From the NCBI GenBank assembly GCA_904063045.1, contig CAJFCJ010000041.1, forward strand, positions 80,218 to 144,217: a stretch of DNA of 64,000 bases, in the 5' to 3' direction. Under the pieces are notes generated by a model that worked only from the letters and a program-made list of their open reading frames with translations, was not told where the DNA came from and ran no database searches. Position numbers and translations under genes: made by a program. The stretch comes from Dimorphilus gyrociliatus (lineage: Eukaryota; Annelida; Polychaeta; Dinophilidae). How positions within the stretch are numbered: the stretch's first letter is position 1; every line of letters begins with the position of its first letter. Below, one piece after another: positions 11,979 to 23,967 of the stretch.

Positions 11979-13230
11979 CTTATACATAGTGTGCAAGAAA
12001 GTCCATTTGCTGAGAAAGATTACTGCACACATAATTGCATGGATTATCTTCTTGAATAACAAGGAAATTAACCAATTAGAAAGAAGGCAACTAATATGAA
12101 AATTTTTTACAAGAGTAAATCAAATTTAAAGCTATAGTTTAAAATATCAGAATGGAAGGGGGGATGTTGAAAATACATATTTTGCCATTATTTTAGGGTG
12201 AGATTTTGGGTTGGGTAAAGTATTCCAGCAATTGATTTGTAATTAGGTGGGCCCAAACTAAGGGTTAGAAACAATGAAGTGCTTAAAACATGCAAAATGG
12301 AATATTCTATTAAAAATGATGACATTCTTTGGTATTAATCAAAATTGTTTTCAAAATTAAGTATAAAAAAGAGATGCTTAGACCCTTTTATTGATAAGAA
12401 ATATTTATAGACATTTTACTTCAGTACAATGTCTGTATGATTTCTTCTTGACACCCAATGGCTTCACCAACAACCAAACCTATACTTTCATCAAACAAAC
12501 TGTTTGGCATTCATTTGAAAGTGTAATATAAATGTTTGGGTGAATACTATGTATTTGCAAATACTTGTGGACAAACTGTCCATAAATAGGGCAGTGTCCT
12601 TCAGAAATGGGGTGAACTGACCCCATATTTGGTATGTAGATGAATCAACTTTAATACTACTATGGAAAATAGTTTATCCACTCTAATAAGAATCAATAAC
12701 CAATAAATTGGGTTATCCTATTTTAAATGCTAATATGAAGCAACATTTGTCTGATGATTTTCCTAGTTTATTTGTGTCTCTTGAAATGTGCCAACTACAG
12801 TCCTGATAAAGTCTTGGCCAGGGTTGTTCTCAGAGTGGAAAAAGTGAATTATTTAACTAACAGGACTTGCTTAATTATCTTTTTTTGTTTAGAATGAAGG
12901 ATAAGACATTAGACTGTATATTGAACTTGATTTTTTTTAATTAGTATTTATTCTATATTTTTGTAATAATTTTCTTACAATTAATCCTATTGAATAAATG
13001 TCCTCTTTCTCTTTTTTTTTTCTAACAAAATAAGGATCTTTGATTTAATGAAATATTTCTTGTTCTTTTTCTAAAAAAAAAACACAAGGGTGGAGAAGTT
13101 AATAGAGCTCCTAGAAAAGTATAATGAAGGAGAGGATTTTTTTTTTAAAATTGTTGCAGGAAGTAAAACATGAGTATTCTATCATGAACTGTTGACTATA
13201 GAGTTTCTTTAGAATACTACACAAAATTTT
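11979..13230. other. Intergenic, one degenerate telomere-like/MITE patch
   Basis: No gene seen. About 12190-12270 contains 'GATTTTGGGTTGGG' and 'CTAAGGGTTAG', resembling the non-autonomous repeat units at 15.86-16.25 kb. The rest is AT-rich with poly-A and poly-T runs. Confidence 0.35.
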
Positions 13231-13236
13231 CACTAT

Positions 13237-13880
13237 CAAAAAGAGATTATGGTACATAAGTTTGCAAGTAAACTGTTTTTTTGTGCTAGGTAAGAGATTA
13301 TTCTAGTAGAATTTCTAGATTCAAAATTTTTCCTTATAGGAAAATATGGTTTTATATGAGTTTTTCCCAAATATGTATAATTTGCATAACAAGTTCTTAA
13401 TCTAGGTGAAATTGTGAGTTCAGTAATAATGCAATAAGAACAATATTCAGGATTTTCATCTTCACTTCCATCACAATCAACTTCATAGTTGCAATATTGA
13501 AAGTTAGCAATACATATTTCAATACATGAAAATTGAATTTTTTCTCTACAGTCTGTTATTATTTTTGTTTCTTTGTTTTAAAAAATAAGAAAGGGTAATA
13601 GCACGAGAAGTTTTAAAGGAATTTGAAGTAGATGTTAGCTTGGCAACAATATATTGAAAATTTGCTCTACAAGGTACTAGATGCCCTCCATTTTCTACTG
13701 TAACAGTTTCTGTAGCAGCTCCTGGCTGTAAAATTTAGATCTACAGAAGAAATTGTAAATTTGTACAGTATCTTTGGAAAGTCTATCTAAAACATTCCTG
13801 ACAAATTCTATTTCTAGTGAATTCTTTAAATTATATTTTGCAGAATGTTCCAGTTTTGTTGCTGTTGATTTAAATCTAAA
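13237..13880 (-). pseudogene. SEA-like plus LDLa gene fragment
   Basis: Read from 13880 down, an open stretch resembles a SEA domain ('LKNSLEIEFVRNVLDRL', then 'GGHLVPCRANFQYIV'). A second block follows, about 13555-13438, which is a convincing LDL-receptor class A repeat: 'CREKIQFSC', 'CIANFQYC', 'DCDGSEDE'. The frame stays open to a stop near 13237. SEA plus LDLa is typical of membrane-anchored serine proteases and related ectoproteins, but no protease domain is present. Exon borders are unclear and the 5' end is missing, so I treat it as a fragment or remnant. The LDLa assignment is firmer than the SEA one. Confidence 0.45.
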
Positions 13881-13991
13881 ACAAGATAGTATTTAGATTA
13901 CATTTAAAAATATAGATTTGCGTGATGAAATTTGATAGCTTGAAATAGTTTTAAAAAATGGATTTAAATGGTTTTCATAGTTTTTTTTGAT

Positions 13992-14469
13992 TGTTGGACT
14001 TATCCTATTAAAATTGTTACATCTTATGCAACTCTCCAACCTTTGAAATTCAACTATTATTTAGAAGAGGAAAACAATAAAAACATGACCATATTTAGAA
14101 CTTTTCTTTGTCTTCAAATGTTACTTTTGTTTTTGTGAACATTGAAATTTGTGAACTATCAACCCTTAAAAGAGTATATAAACCCTACGAAATTAACAGT
14201 TGATAGTTCAGTTTTCTAACCGTCAGCTAGTTGTTTAAACTAGCTTGTTTAGAACTAGAAGCTCATTTTACTCAATACATATTCTTTGGACAAAATACTG
14301 GTGTTTTGTTAATTAATTTCTACCGAAATTGCCTTTGTTAGACTATTTGTGGACGAACTTTAAAGGTTCTATTTGTTTGAGTACTTTGGCAAGTTGGTAA
14401 ATGATTGGAAAGGACAATTACAGTTGTGACGAACCAGAAATTCCTACAATTACAATACAACAAAGTACA
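13992..14469 (+). repeat. LTR family 2 (gypsy) solo LTR, 478 bp
   Basis: Begins TGTTGGACTTATCC and ends CAACAAAGTACA, exactly 478 bp, the same length as the LTR of the gag-pol element at 48.2-48.65 kb. It contains a TATA-like box (AGTATATAAACCC). Near its 3' end an ATG opens the start of gag (MIGKDNYSCDEPEIP). No gag-pol follows, so this is a solo LTR. No clear target duplication was found. Confidence 0.85.
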
Positions 14470-14501
14470 GAGAAATTTCAAGACAAAAATTTGGATTGAG
14501 A

Positions 14502-15855
14502 AATGTGTACAGTTAGAAATATCAACATAATAATATTTAGACTTTAGATATTATAGAACATTAGAAAGGCTTTTATTTATAGCAATTATAATGGTGGAAG
14601 TTTAGAAAAAGTGTTAATTCATGGAAATTATAATTGTAGAGCTTTAGAAAGGCTTGTATTTCGTAGGAAACAGATTCTTTGATCATAACTGATGTTGCAT
14701 TATGGAATTAACAATGGAACAAACTATATAGAAAAATGCATGTCAAACTTGTTACATCTTATTCAAAAACAGATGCAGAACAGCCAGGTTTGTTTTTGCA
14801 GTACTACATGTTAGCCATAAATGATGCAATAGTTTTTCATGTTTGTTATATGTTCATTGCTGTACTGCTCTTGCTGGCAAAATCTATGCATTTGCAAGTT
14901 ATAACAATACTGGTTCTACTCAAACCTTTAAACAAATGTTTAAATTAAAATGGTTTATTCGCAATAATAATACTTAAGCAAGTAACAATATGAGAGTTCG
15001 ATAGCAGAGTAGATAGTTTGTAAAAGCAGGTTGCCAAATTATCAAACTGTCTTCCAATGTTGAGGAGTAGATGGATGGTTCCAGTGGAGGTTGTTTCCAG
15101 ATGATTTTCTCAGGTCCTTGGGTCCAGATGGAAGCTGCATGCCAAATGAGAATAGTGAAGATTTATATACTTTGAGGTTTGTCTCTGACATCCAATCATC
15201 ACTTTACAGTTGCCGAAATGTGTAGTTCATATTTATGTGTAGTAAGAGGATGTTACAAGGTTCAACATTTAGGAAGGTTAATTGAATTATAACTTGGCCA
15301 CACCCTAGGCAAGTTAATTAAATTATAACTTGGCCAAACCTTTATTGGTAATTAAAGATGAGCCTTCAAGCTGACTAATCAGACTTATGTTCGGCCAATG
15401 TTATAGCATTTTCTTGAGTAGGTTTTAAGATGTACATGTATAAGTTGCATAACATAATAGAGTTCAAGCATGTAAAATATAACCAAAGTTGTACATTGTG
15501 AGACTGTTACATGTCAACTTTGTAATCTTTTGACAAAGTGAACACAAGCTTTGGTAAATGTATAAAAGGAAATACATTTCCCCAGTTTGTCAGTTCAGTT
15601 CTTTAACTATTAACTGGTTGTTTAAACTTACTTGTTTAGAACTTGAAACTCATTTACTCAATACATATTCTTTAAATGAAATACTGCCATTTTGTTGGTT
15701 AATTTTTACTGAATTTCATTTGTCAAGGTTACTTGTGGACGAATTTGAAAGGTTCTATTTGGACCAGTACTTTGGTGAGTTGATAAATGATTGGAAAGGA
15801 CAAATACTGTTCAGAAGAAGCAGAAATTCCTACAATTACAAGACAACAAAGTACA
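14502..15855 (+). repeat. LTR family 3 copy, split by an LTR family 1 insertion
   Basis: Parts 14502-14860 and 15496-15855 together match the 745-bp LTR family 3 copy at 19595-20339. It ends ACAACAAAGTACA and retains 'ATGATTGGAAAGGAC', the gag-start segment. An LTR family 1 unit sits inside, at a position left uninterrupted in the 19.6-kb copy ('TATGTTCATTGTAAGATC'). Confidence 0.7.
14861..15495 (-). repeat. LTR family 1 solo LTR, 635 bp, nested
   Basis: Read on the minus strand it starts TGTACAACTTTGG and ends GCAAGAGCAGTACA. It contains a TATA-like box (AGTATATAAATC) and AATAAA. It interrupts an LTR family 3 copy and is the most complete family 1 copy in the window. Confidence 0.8.
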
Positions 15856-16290
15856 AAATGGTTAGGCAGAAGAAAACAGCAACTGATTGGACTTAGGAGT
15901 GTCTGCTCTAAGGGTTAGGGGTAATGGAAAAGGTTAGGTACAGCCAAGGACTGGGTTAGGGTTAGGGTAAAAGCACTGATTTGTGGACGTTTTCTGTCAT
16001 ATCCGGACATTGATATGTCTGTCTAGGGGCTGACAGAAAACGTCTGCAAGTGAGATTTTTGAAAGCAAGATTTCGGATTGAAAAATGGTTAGCAGGAGTA
16101 AAGTAGCTTTTGATTTGTAGTTAGGAGGGTTCTATCTAAGGGTTAGGGGCAATCAAAAAGGTTAGAGAGAGACAAGGGCTAGGTTAGGGTTACGGTTAAA
16201 CCATGCATTTGGGGATGTTTTCTGACCTGGGAGTGTTTTGCATGTAGCCCCAAACCAACCCAACCAAACCTAAACCCTAACTGCAAGTCC
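15856..16290. repeat. Diverged tandem repeat with telomere-like motifs and MULE-like ends
   Basis: Two diverged units, about 15860-16045 and 16085-16235, share the order 'ATGGTTAG', 'CTAAGGGTTAGGGG', 'AGGTTAG', 'GGTTAGGGTTA', then G(G)A(C/T)GTTTTCTG. Between them 'GGGGCTGACAGAAAACGTC' (from about 16026) matches the terminus of the MULE family. Likely a non-autonomous MULE derivative carrying TTAGGG-like stretches; nothing is coded. Confidence 0.5.
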
Positions 16291-16550
16291 TAACTGAAGG
16301 TGAAATCACCCCTTATCTTAGATTCAGTGATATTTAATGATGTGGTAATGAATATGGCTCTGGCCTTCTTCATGCAAGTAGGATTGGTCATATATGTACA
16401 GAGGAAGGAATGGGACAGGTTGAAAAAGGCTGCTAGTGAATTTTTATAAAAATTGGAAATAGAAAGTTGTTTAATAAATATTATATGGTTTATTGAAAAG
16501 AATAAAAACATTTGACTACATATTTAATTTAACTATGAAAATAGATTTTA
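16291..16550. other. Interval beside a MULE relic, no gene seen
   Basis: Nothing supported; probably subterminal sequence of the adjoining deleted MULE copy. Confidence 0.3.
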
Positions 16551-17583
16551 GAACAATTTTCTATAATTTGTAGTGCAGTAATTTGGCCATTCTTAAATGT
16601 ATCCCAAGTCTCAAATATTTTTCTTTGTAGGTTTACATTAATTTTCTTCTGATATCTTTTTCATTTTCTTTCACACAGCATCTTTTAAAACAGCGGTATC
16701 AGATCTGATTCCCTTTTTAATTCATTAACTAATTTGTAAAAAGATTGAGCACTTCCAATATTTAGGTTTAATCTATTATGGAATCCTTCTACATCATTAT
16801 TAGTTCTGATAGCTAAGTCAAATATTGACCAAGTAGCAGGTGTCCAAGTAGTATTGAATATCCAAGTGTTTTCCATATAATATAAGGGTTAGGGTTAGGG
16901 TTTCCAAGGTATTTAAATGAGCTTTTATTTTGTTAAATTCCTGGAGAATGATATCAGCAGGCAAAAAAGGTAAACCCATGAGAAGCTTTTTTGACTCCCA
17001 TTTTGGAAAATTTTAAATGATCCATCACTCCTTAGAACAACATCATCTACATCTTCAAGTGAGCTGTCTTTAGGTTGGTTTGCATTGTGATCATAAGGAA
17101 AATAATCATCTTTTGTATTCAAATGCTCCATTGTAACTTCTTCAGCAAAAACTCTTTGTGGTATTTGTGCATTTTTAATGACTACATTATCTATTGGTCC
17201 TTCTATTTGCTTAATTCTTCATCATCATTGGCAGATTTGTCTTTTTCATTATATTCAATCAAAAGATCATTAATGTCATCAGCAGGAGCTTCCACTTGAT
17301 TATTTCTAAAAATTTCTTGATGATCAATTCTCTTAGGAAGTTTTACTGTTAAAGTATTTTCATCGCATCTTCTTAAAACAATTTGTAATGAATAGTTGTT
17401 GATTTTCAGGCAAATTTGACAAAAGCCATCTATATATTAAGAAAAAAAGGTGTCAAATTGAAAAATATGAACATTTAACTTACCATTTAAACAAACCCAA
17501 TGAGTTGTATGCTTACATAGAGAGCATACACCTCTTTTTTGTTTATTAATTTTTTTCTTACAAGCATAACAGAGAGATGCCAT
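16550..17583 (-). pseudogene. PHD/FLYWCH MULE transposase, internally deleted
   Basis: On the minus strand an ATG at 17583 opens exon 1 with PHD cysteines ('CYACKKKINK', 'CSLCKHTTHWVC'). A 54-bp intron (17483-17430) separates it from exon 2 ('GFCQICLKIN'). An acidic linker follows, then the FLYWCH start ('FKIFQNGSQKSF', about 17010). The sequence then jumps to the C-terminal block ('RTNNDVEGFHNRLN', 'NELKRESDLIP'). The remainder of FLYWCH and both catalytic Asp blocks are deleted and stops are present. Intron 1 sits at the same place as in the intact copy at 32.8 kb, confirming family membership. Confidence 0.7.
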
Positions 17584-17681
17584 ATTGAAATTATCTTCTG
17601 AAGAAAATGAATTGTTTCACTGTTTAGAGAGTATATCTGGCAAAAATGATGTACAATAAATACATTACAGCATATTTGGTA

Positions 17682-17766
17682 AGCTTGAAGCCTTTTTTAA
17701 TAAGCTTCCAGCCTTTTTCAATCAGCTTCCAGCCTCTTTCAATCAACCTGCAGCCTTTTTCAATTA
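17682..17766. repeat. 21-bp tandem repeat, about four units
   Basis: Units of the form AGCTTCCAGCCTTTTTCAATC repeat about four times with substitutions. No coding function seen. Confidence 0.7.
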
Positions 17767-18168
17767 CAGGCTTTCTTAACCTAATCCCTGGATGGGGAAT
17801 CAGGGTTAAGTAATCCTGTTTTATTAGGATATTTGTTTACACTGCTATTGGCAACTCTTGGAAGTTATTTATTCTGATATAATTTTGTATTGATTCATGA
17901 ATGTAGCAGGTACTGTATCTATTTCATAGATCAAAGCATCAACACAGCTTTGGTATATATAAATTAACAAAACACAAGAGACACTATAGAATTATTAGGT
18001 GTTCAATATTCTCTGGCATTGTTTGCAACTGGAGATAAACAATAGGGATTTTCTCTGTTAAGAATTAAGATGTCTTTATGATTTTCTTTCAACATTATAT
18101 ATAAACCACTTTCCAAGGTGACAATTCCATATTTTCCATGTAAAAAATTACCAATCACTTGTTGGAGA
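17767..18168. other. Upstream region of the class A GPCR, no gene seen
   Basis: AT-rich. An open frame runs into the receptor ORF from 18118 without an ATG and may be untranslated leader. No core promoter could be assigned. Confidence 0.3.
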
Positions 18169-19218
18169 ATGGACAAATTTTCTCTTAACCATCAAATTTC
18201 AAATCCTCAAAGATCAATTGTTATTGGCATTCCTACATTTTTATCCTTTTTCTCAACACTGATGGCTTTAATCATTCTTCCATATGTTCGAAATATACCA
18301 ACAGTATCAAAAATTCTATTGATTAACATATCAGTAGCTGACCTCTCAGTGAGTGTTGTTTCTTTCTCAACATCATTTCTGGCATCTATTGTGGGAGAGT
18401 ACTATTTCAGTTCCTTACTTTGTCAAATTAATGGTGTTATATTACTGACAGGTGGTATGATGTCCGCATGGAGTGTGTCAATAATATCTTTTGATAGGTA
18501 TATTGCAGTCAAACACTTTGATAAGTAAATTATTTTGTCATTTATGAAAATTTCCTTGAACATTCACTCTATTTGCCTTTTAATTCTTAGGTATAAAAAT
18601 ATTGTAACTAGGAGAAGAATTATCTTTCTTATAATATTCTCTTGGCTTTTTCTTTACTTATTTGGCTTTCTACCTTTAATTAAAATTCTTAATTTAGAAA
18701 GTTTCATTCTCCTCAAATCCGAATTGATTTGCGCTCCAGATTTTAAAATAACTCTACATGCAATGCTTTACTGTTTTGCTGGCCCTTTTCTGACGTTTGC
18801 AATTCTATTCTTTTCAACATTTGAAACTATTATTCACCTGAGGAGGCAAGCATTAAAGATTAATCCGCTAAATTCAACATTATCATCTTCAACTAAGAGA
18901 AATATAAAAGTTATTAAACTTCTAATATTAACAATGTCAGTATTCTATGTATTATGGATGCCATATATAGTCTGTGTTATTGGAAATTTGTTTAGTCATC
19001 ATTTTAGAGTTAAATCATCAGTTTATACCTTTTTTTTCTATTGGCTTGCAAGTCTTAACAGTTTTATCAATACTATAATCTATTCGTTAATCTTTTCATC
19101 TTTCAGGATGAGGATAATATTTATCCTTGACCTTCTCACATTTAAACAATTTTCAAACACCATTAATGGTATTAACCAGAATGTTTCAGTACTGAATTTA
19201 TCTAATGAACAAACATAA
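18169..19218 (+). CDS. Rhodopsin-like (class A) GPCR, orphan
   Basis: Two exons, 18169-18524 and 18591-19218, with a 66-bp intron directly after the region of the DRY motif. The first in-frame ATG is at 18169 (MDKFSLNH). Upstream frame without ATG is ignored, giving a short extracellular N-terminus. TM1 starts about residue 18. TM2 carries 'NISVADLSVS'. A conserved Cys lies before TM3 and 'SFDRYIAV' after it. TM6 has 'VLWMPYI' and TM7 'NSFINTIIYS' in place of NPxxY. About 327 residues, normal for the family. Ligand class cannot be assigned: it looks peptide or orphan type rather than opsin, since no retinal-binding Lys is evident at the usual TM7 position. Confidence 0.85.
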
Positions 19219-19532
19219 CACTGACCAATAATTGAATACCATTTTATTTCCTTTGTAAGTTTAAATATTAAGGACAATAAATATATTAGCTTTGATCCAT
19301 AATTTAAATTTATTGTCAACAGAAATTGTTTAAAAAACTAACCATCTCTTCAGATAGGTTAAATATTAATTAAGTATAGTTAACAGTTACAAAGGTATAA
19401 GCAATACTTTTAATATCCATTATTATATATACTTCCTCTCCATACACTCATCCTAAATTTACTGCACAGAGTCATAACTGGTTAGGTAGAATATAAAAAT
19501 GGTCAAATATACAATCCACATGTTTTCTTGAT

Positions 19533-19587
19533 TGTTGGACTTATCCTATTAAAATTGTTACATCTTATGCAACTCTCCAACCTTTGT
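19533..19587 (+). repeat. LTR family 2 5' fragment
   Basis: TGTTGGACTTATCCTATTAA continues into 'CTCTCCAACCTTTG', identical to the first 55 or so bases of the solo LTR at 13992. It is truncated directly before an LTR family 3 copy. Confidence 0.65.
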
Positions 19588-19594
19588 AATAAAT

Positions 19595-20339
19595 TGTGCA
19601 CTTTGGAATTATAATATAAAAAATTATAATATAAAGACTTTAGATAGATCTTATTTTAAAGGAATTAGAATAGTGGAACATTAGAAAAAAACCACTTTTT
19701 GATGGAATTAATAACTGAAACCTAAGAAAGACCTTATTTAGTGGAATTAGATGCTTTGAATTCTAGAAAGGCTTTTAGTTTGCACAAAGTATAATTCTCT
19801 GAACAAAACAGATGTTGCCACTGTGGTATAAACAATGGAACAAAGAACAGGAAAAAATGCATGCCAAAATTGTTACATCTTATTCAATAACAGATGCTGA
19901 AAACTAAGGCTTGTTTTCGAAGTACCACATGCATAACCTATATGATATAACTGTTTTTCATACCTTTGATGTATGTTCATTGTAAGATCATTACATTTCA
20001 ACTTTGCGTTCCTTTGAACAATTGAACCCAAGCTTTGGAAAATGTATAAAAGGAAATGCATTTCCTCAGTTCATCAGTTCAGTTTTAACTGTTAGCTAGT
20101 TGTTTAAACTTGCTTGTTTAGAACTAAAACTCATTATACTCAATACATACTCTTTGCACGAAATACTGGCAGTTCATTGATTAATTTTTGCCAGAATTGC
20201 GTTCGTTGAGACTACCTGTGGGATGAACTTGAAAGGTTCTATTTGGACCAGTACTTTGGTTTATTGGTAAATGATTGATGAGGACGAATTCAATCATAAT
20301 GAAATCGAGGTTCCTACAATTACAGTACAATGCTGTACA
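19595..20339 (+). repeat. LTR family 3 solo LTR, 745 bp
   Basis: Begins TGTGCACTTTGGAATTATAA and ends CAATGCTGTACA. A TATA-like AATGTATAAAAGG lies centrally. Near the 3' end an ATG (MIDEDEFNHNEIEVPTITV) parallels the gag start in LTR family 2. It is the uninterrupted reference for the copies at 14.5 and 30.5 kb. Confidence 0.75.
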
Positions 20340-21310
20340 ATTTCATCTAAATTATTCTCCCTACTCCTCCTGAAAACTACGCTTTGACCCTCAATGGGTA
20401 CAATTTTACCTGTGTAAAGTGTCAGCCCTATTCTCTGTTAACTTATGGGAAGAATCTTTCACTTTGTTTGTTAATTAATTTATTGTGTTAAAAAAATTTA
20501 TCAATCATGGAATAGAGCTGGCGGATGCATGTGTACAGGCTCACACTGTTGTCATGTAGCTTGACCTGGTATCATGTCCTGTGGATACAACAAAGTAAAG
20601 ATGAAACCTTCAAAATGGTTTCTTAGTCATTTCAACAATTTCCTACCCAGAAGAATTGAAATTAAAATGTGAGCTTACAAAAAGAACATAAATTGACTCT
20701 TTAAACAGTCATTGTGGTTAACTTTTCACAGTTCAACTATTCCAGTACCAACAATCTGCTGGCAAACAACAGTTTACATAAATTCAAACCAGGATCCTAA
20801 CTTTACAGCACCTTCATACCAAGTATTATTTTTCAATTCAAGTCATTATACTTAGGCCAGAGTTGTAAAAAGTCAGAAACAATAACCATTATACAATTAC
20901 TAGTGCTCCTAACATTGAAATTATTCTCATATTTCTAATTATACATTAAAAAATCTATTGGTGAATGATTCATTTTGTTCAAAATAAAATGCTTATGTCA
21001 TAATCACAATATTGAAAAAAGTGACCTTGACATTACAGTATATTATCGTGGGTATACAAAATGTGGTTATTGAAAATACTGAAAACATTAAAACTGTTTC
21101 ACAAAGTCAATTTCTAAAGGAGAAAGATTTTAAATTTGTGTATAAATACAACTGGAGGTAAGTTTTTCTCTATTGATTAATTTCTGTAATATTCATAAAA
21201 TGTAACTGGAGAATTGACAGCACAAACAGGAATAATAAAAGTGTTATGGTTTTAAACAAAATTTCTTATGGTTCAACCTATTATTTTTGCTTTTCAGTTG
21301 GATTATCACT
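20340..21310. other. Intergenic, no gene seen
   Basis: About 1 kb with no coding signal or recognised repeat. The last part would contain the promoter and leader of the LRR gene starting at 21311. Confidence 0.35.
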
Positions 21311-23268
21311 ATGGAAAAATCTGATATGTCTGAAACCGATTGTGTTTTTCAAACTGTAAGCAAACTGTCTGAATTGTCTTTGCAGATTTTGTCAACACAC
21401 TTTCAAGAGATGATGACATATTATCTAGACAATGAGGTTAATCTGCCATTTGGAATTTCTCAACAAATTTTCTCATTTGTAAATAATTATTTACTTGGAT
21501 TAAATGATAAACAATTAATGTATTGGAAACATATGCAAACACCTTTAAACAGATTTTCTTTATATGGAAATCACCTTGAAAATGTTGACAGTTTATCATT
21601 CCTCAAAGAACAATCAATAAATTATTTGGAATTGAGATGTTTTGATTATAGCCTTTTCCACCAATTGTTCAATTACATAAACATTCAAGAAATTAAAACT
21701 CTTATTCTAACTGATTGTAGAGGAATTGAAAATATAGTGAAATCTCTTCAATCCATGCAACTACTAAAAGTTTTTGATGTCAGTGGAACAGATTTTAATA
21801 GTTCTGATTTCTCAATATTGTGCAATAATTCCATGTTTTTAGAAGATATAAATATATCTTATACAAGTGTTAGAAAATTAGATTGTATTGTTAATTTGAA
21901 GAATTTAAAAATCTTCCAAATGATGATGAAATATTCACATGTAAATTACAAAGAATTTTATCATCTAATCAAATTAAAGAATTTAGAAAAACTTGAAATA
22001 CAACTAAATGTATTTAAAACTGAAAATTTTGAAAAAATTGCCAATGAAACAATATGGAAGAATCTTCAAATTCTTATTATTGGAAATTTCGATGTAATAG
22101 ATGATGAAATTCATTTAAGGTAGTATTTCTTATTTTTTCTGATTATCCCTTTATTTCTTTTAAAAATACAGAAATTTTATTCATAATCATAAAAAATTAG
22201 AAATTATCAACCTAATTTGCTCTGATTCTATCAATGATAAAATATATTATAGAGAATTGTCAAATGCAAATTCATTGACTTTGATTGATATAAATGAGAT
22301 AAATGTAAGTAAACAATATTTTCTTTTAATGTTATTGTTATTATTTTATTATATTGTAAACCATTAGGAGAACACTTTTCATGATTTAAAAATTCTTTCC
22401 AAAGTATATAAACATTTGAGAAATGTTCCTAATGAAAATTTATTACTGTCATTGCAAAAAAGGATTAGGTTACTAAAAAAGAAATCTCCAAAATCTTTAA
22501 GTAGATCCTACTACACAGTAAGTAATATTTATAAATGAAGCACAATTGATAGTTCTCCGTGTTAAATTATTTGATAACAGATTGTTTATAATGAAATGGA
22601 ATGTCTGACAAAATATGTGCCTTATAGCTTGAGAGAAAGGATTGTCATGGAACGTTTGTCAGATATTTTTAAAACTTTGAGATTGTTTAAGAAGTCTAAT
22701 CAACCAATTTTTGACAATATTATTCTTTTATGCCTCAGATATATCAGAGCTCTTCAGCATAGATTACGTTTTCATGAGAAATTATGCAATTTTTATTCCC
22801 AATTTCTTTCATTAATCATTGCAAATTGGAACTCTTTAAAACATGTAAAAACAATACTTATTTTTGTTTTTCAAAACTCAAATCACAATCATTTTAAAAA
22901 TTATTTTTTTCTCAGATTCAGTTGGAAATATTGACAGTTTTACTTTCAATATTCAATATTAATACTGCTGTATCTCCAAATATGAAAAAACTGAAAAGGC
23001 TAATTGGAAAATGTGATTTTTCTAATGTACATTTTAAATATTATGTAATATTCAGTCAAACAATATTTCTACACTAATTTCCATATTTCAGCATTCCATA
23101 AAAGATATATTAAATTTTTGGGAAGTTATTAGCCCTATTCAAAAGGATCCAAAAACTAATAGTTTAAGCAGACGTCAGAAATTGGCTTTCTGTAAAATTT
23201 TAGATGATATTTGCAAACAATGTCGTGATACTGTAGAGAAGAGATTGTCCAATTTGTACAAACTTTGA
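21311..23268 (+). CDS. LRR protein with a VHL-box-like N-terminus (ZYG11/ZER1-like?)
   Basis: Seven exons joined by GT-AG introns: 21311-22119, 22172-22304, 22368-22517, 22581-22844, 22916-23012, 23092-23268, with some borders approximate and one further split possible. Start ATG at 21311 (MEKSDMSE), chosen because the upstream frame has no ATG. Residues about 17-55 read 'LSLQILSTHF' then 'LPFGISQQIF'. This is the layout of a BC-box followed by a Cullin-2 box (phi-P-x-x-phi), as in ZYG11/ZER1-type CUL2 receptors. LRRs follow at about 70-270 ('LLKVFDVSGTDF', 'NLEKLEIQL'), then a helical C-terminal half rich in Leu and Lys. Weak matches throughout; plain LRR protein is the safe call. Confidence 0.65.
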
Positions 23269-23751
23269 TGATTTAAAATCATCTTTTTAGAAGTCAATTT
23301 AATAGGCATGAAATCCCTTGAAATGTTTCAAGTGGGATCCTAATTGACATGGCCAGGTAACTTTAAATGCCTTTTTTATGCATTTGAGTGATAAAATGAT
23401 TACTAAGAAAATTCATCGAGTTCTGTTTTGAAAATCTATTTTTTACTGATTATCATATTGAATATTTTGCCAATTGTTCATATTATTGTTCTTGTTGCTT
23501 AAAGTCAAAAATCTATAGATGCTTTTGAAGATAAAGAGGTATTCTAACATTCAAGATTACAGAGAACTTCTAAGATGTTGGCCTAAACCAATTGTTTATT
23601 GTAAAATGATTTTTAGTATAAAAATACAAATTTCTCTAAGAAAATAATATATGCTCCCTAAAAAGAAATGGTTATAAATAACCATAATAAACATTTTGGT
23701 TATAACAATTATCTATTTGTCAAAATTTGATATGGTATCTATTGAACAAAA
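23269..23751. other. Intergenic, no gene seen
   Basis: 3' flank of the LRR gene; AT-rich with no supported feature. Confidence 0.3.
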
Positions 23752-23967
23752 TTGAAAATACAAGTTCAACATAAACAGGAAGTTGAAACTATTGTTAATT
23801 GTATTGAAAAATTTTCTGAAATATTAAACACTGTTTCTTTCAAATTTTGTGATTTGAGTGAAAATCAATGCAAACTCTTTGAAAATTTGTTAAAGAAATG
23901 CTCAAAAATTAAGAATATCAGTATCAGATTTTGTACACATACATTCGTCAGCTATATTCTACAATAG
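23752..23967 (+). pseudogene. LRR gene fragment cut by a duplicated segment
   Basis: An open frame encodes two LRR-like units ('TVSFKFCDLSENQ', 'LLKKCSKIKNISIRF') similar to the gene at 28.2 kb ('NLSLIKCDLDNS'). From about 23931 the sequence is a repeat also found at 48.65-49.1 kb, so the frame ends in transposon-related DNA. There is no clear start and it is most likely a truncated paralog. Confidence 0.45.

Noticed and set aside
18118-18168. Longer N-terminus of the class A receptor
   Set aside because: It would need a GTG start; the first ATG is at 18169.
21287-21310. Upstream start for the LRR gene
   Set aside because: The extra codons follow a splice-acceptor-like CTTTTCAG and lack an ATG; the ATG at 21311 is used.
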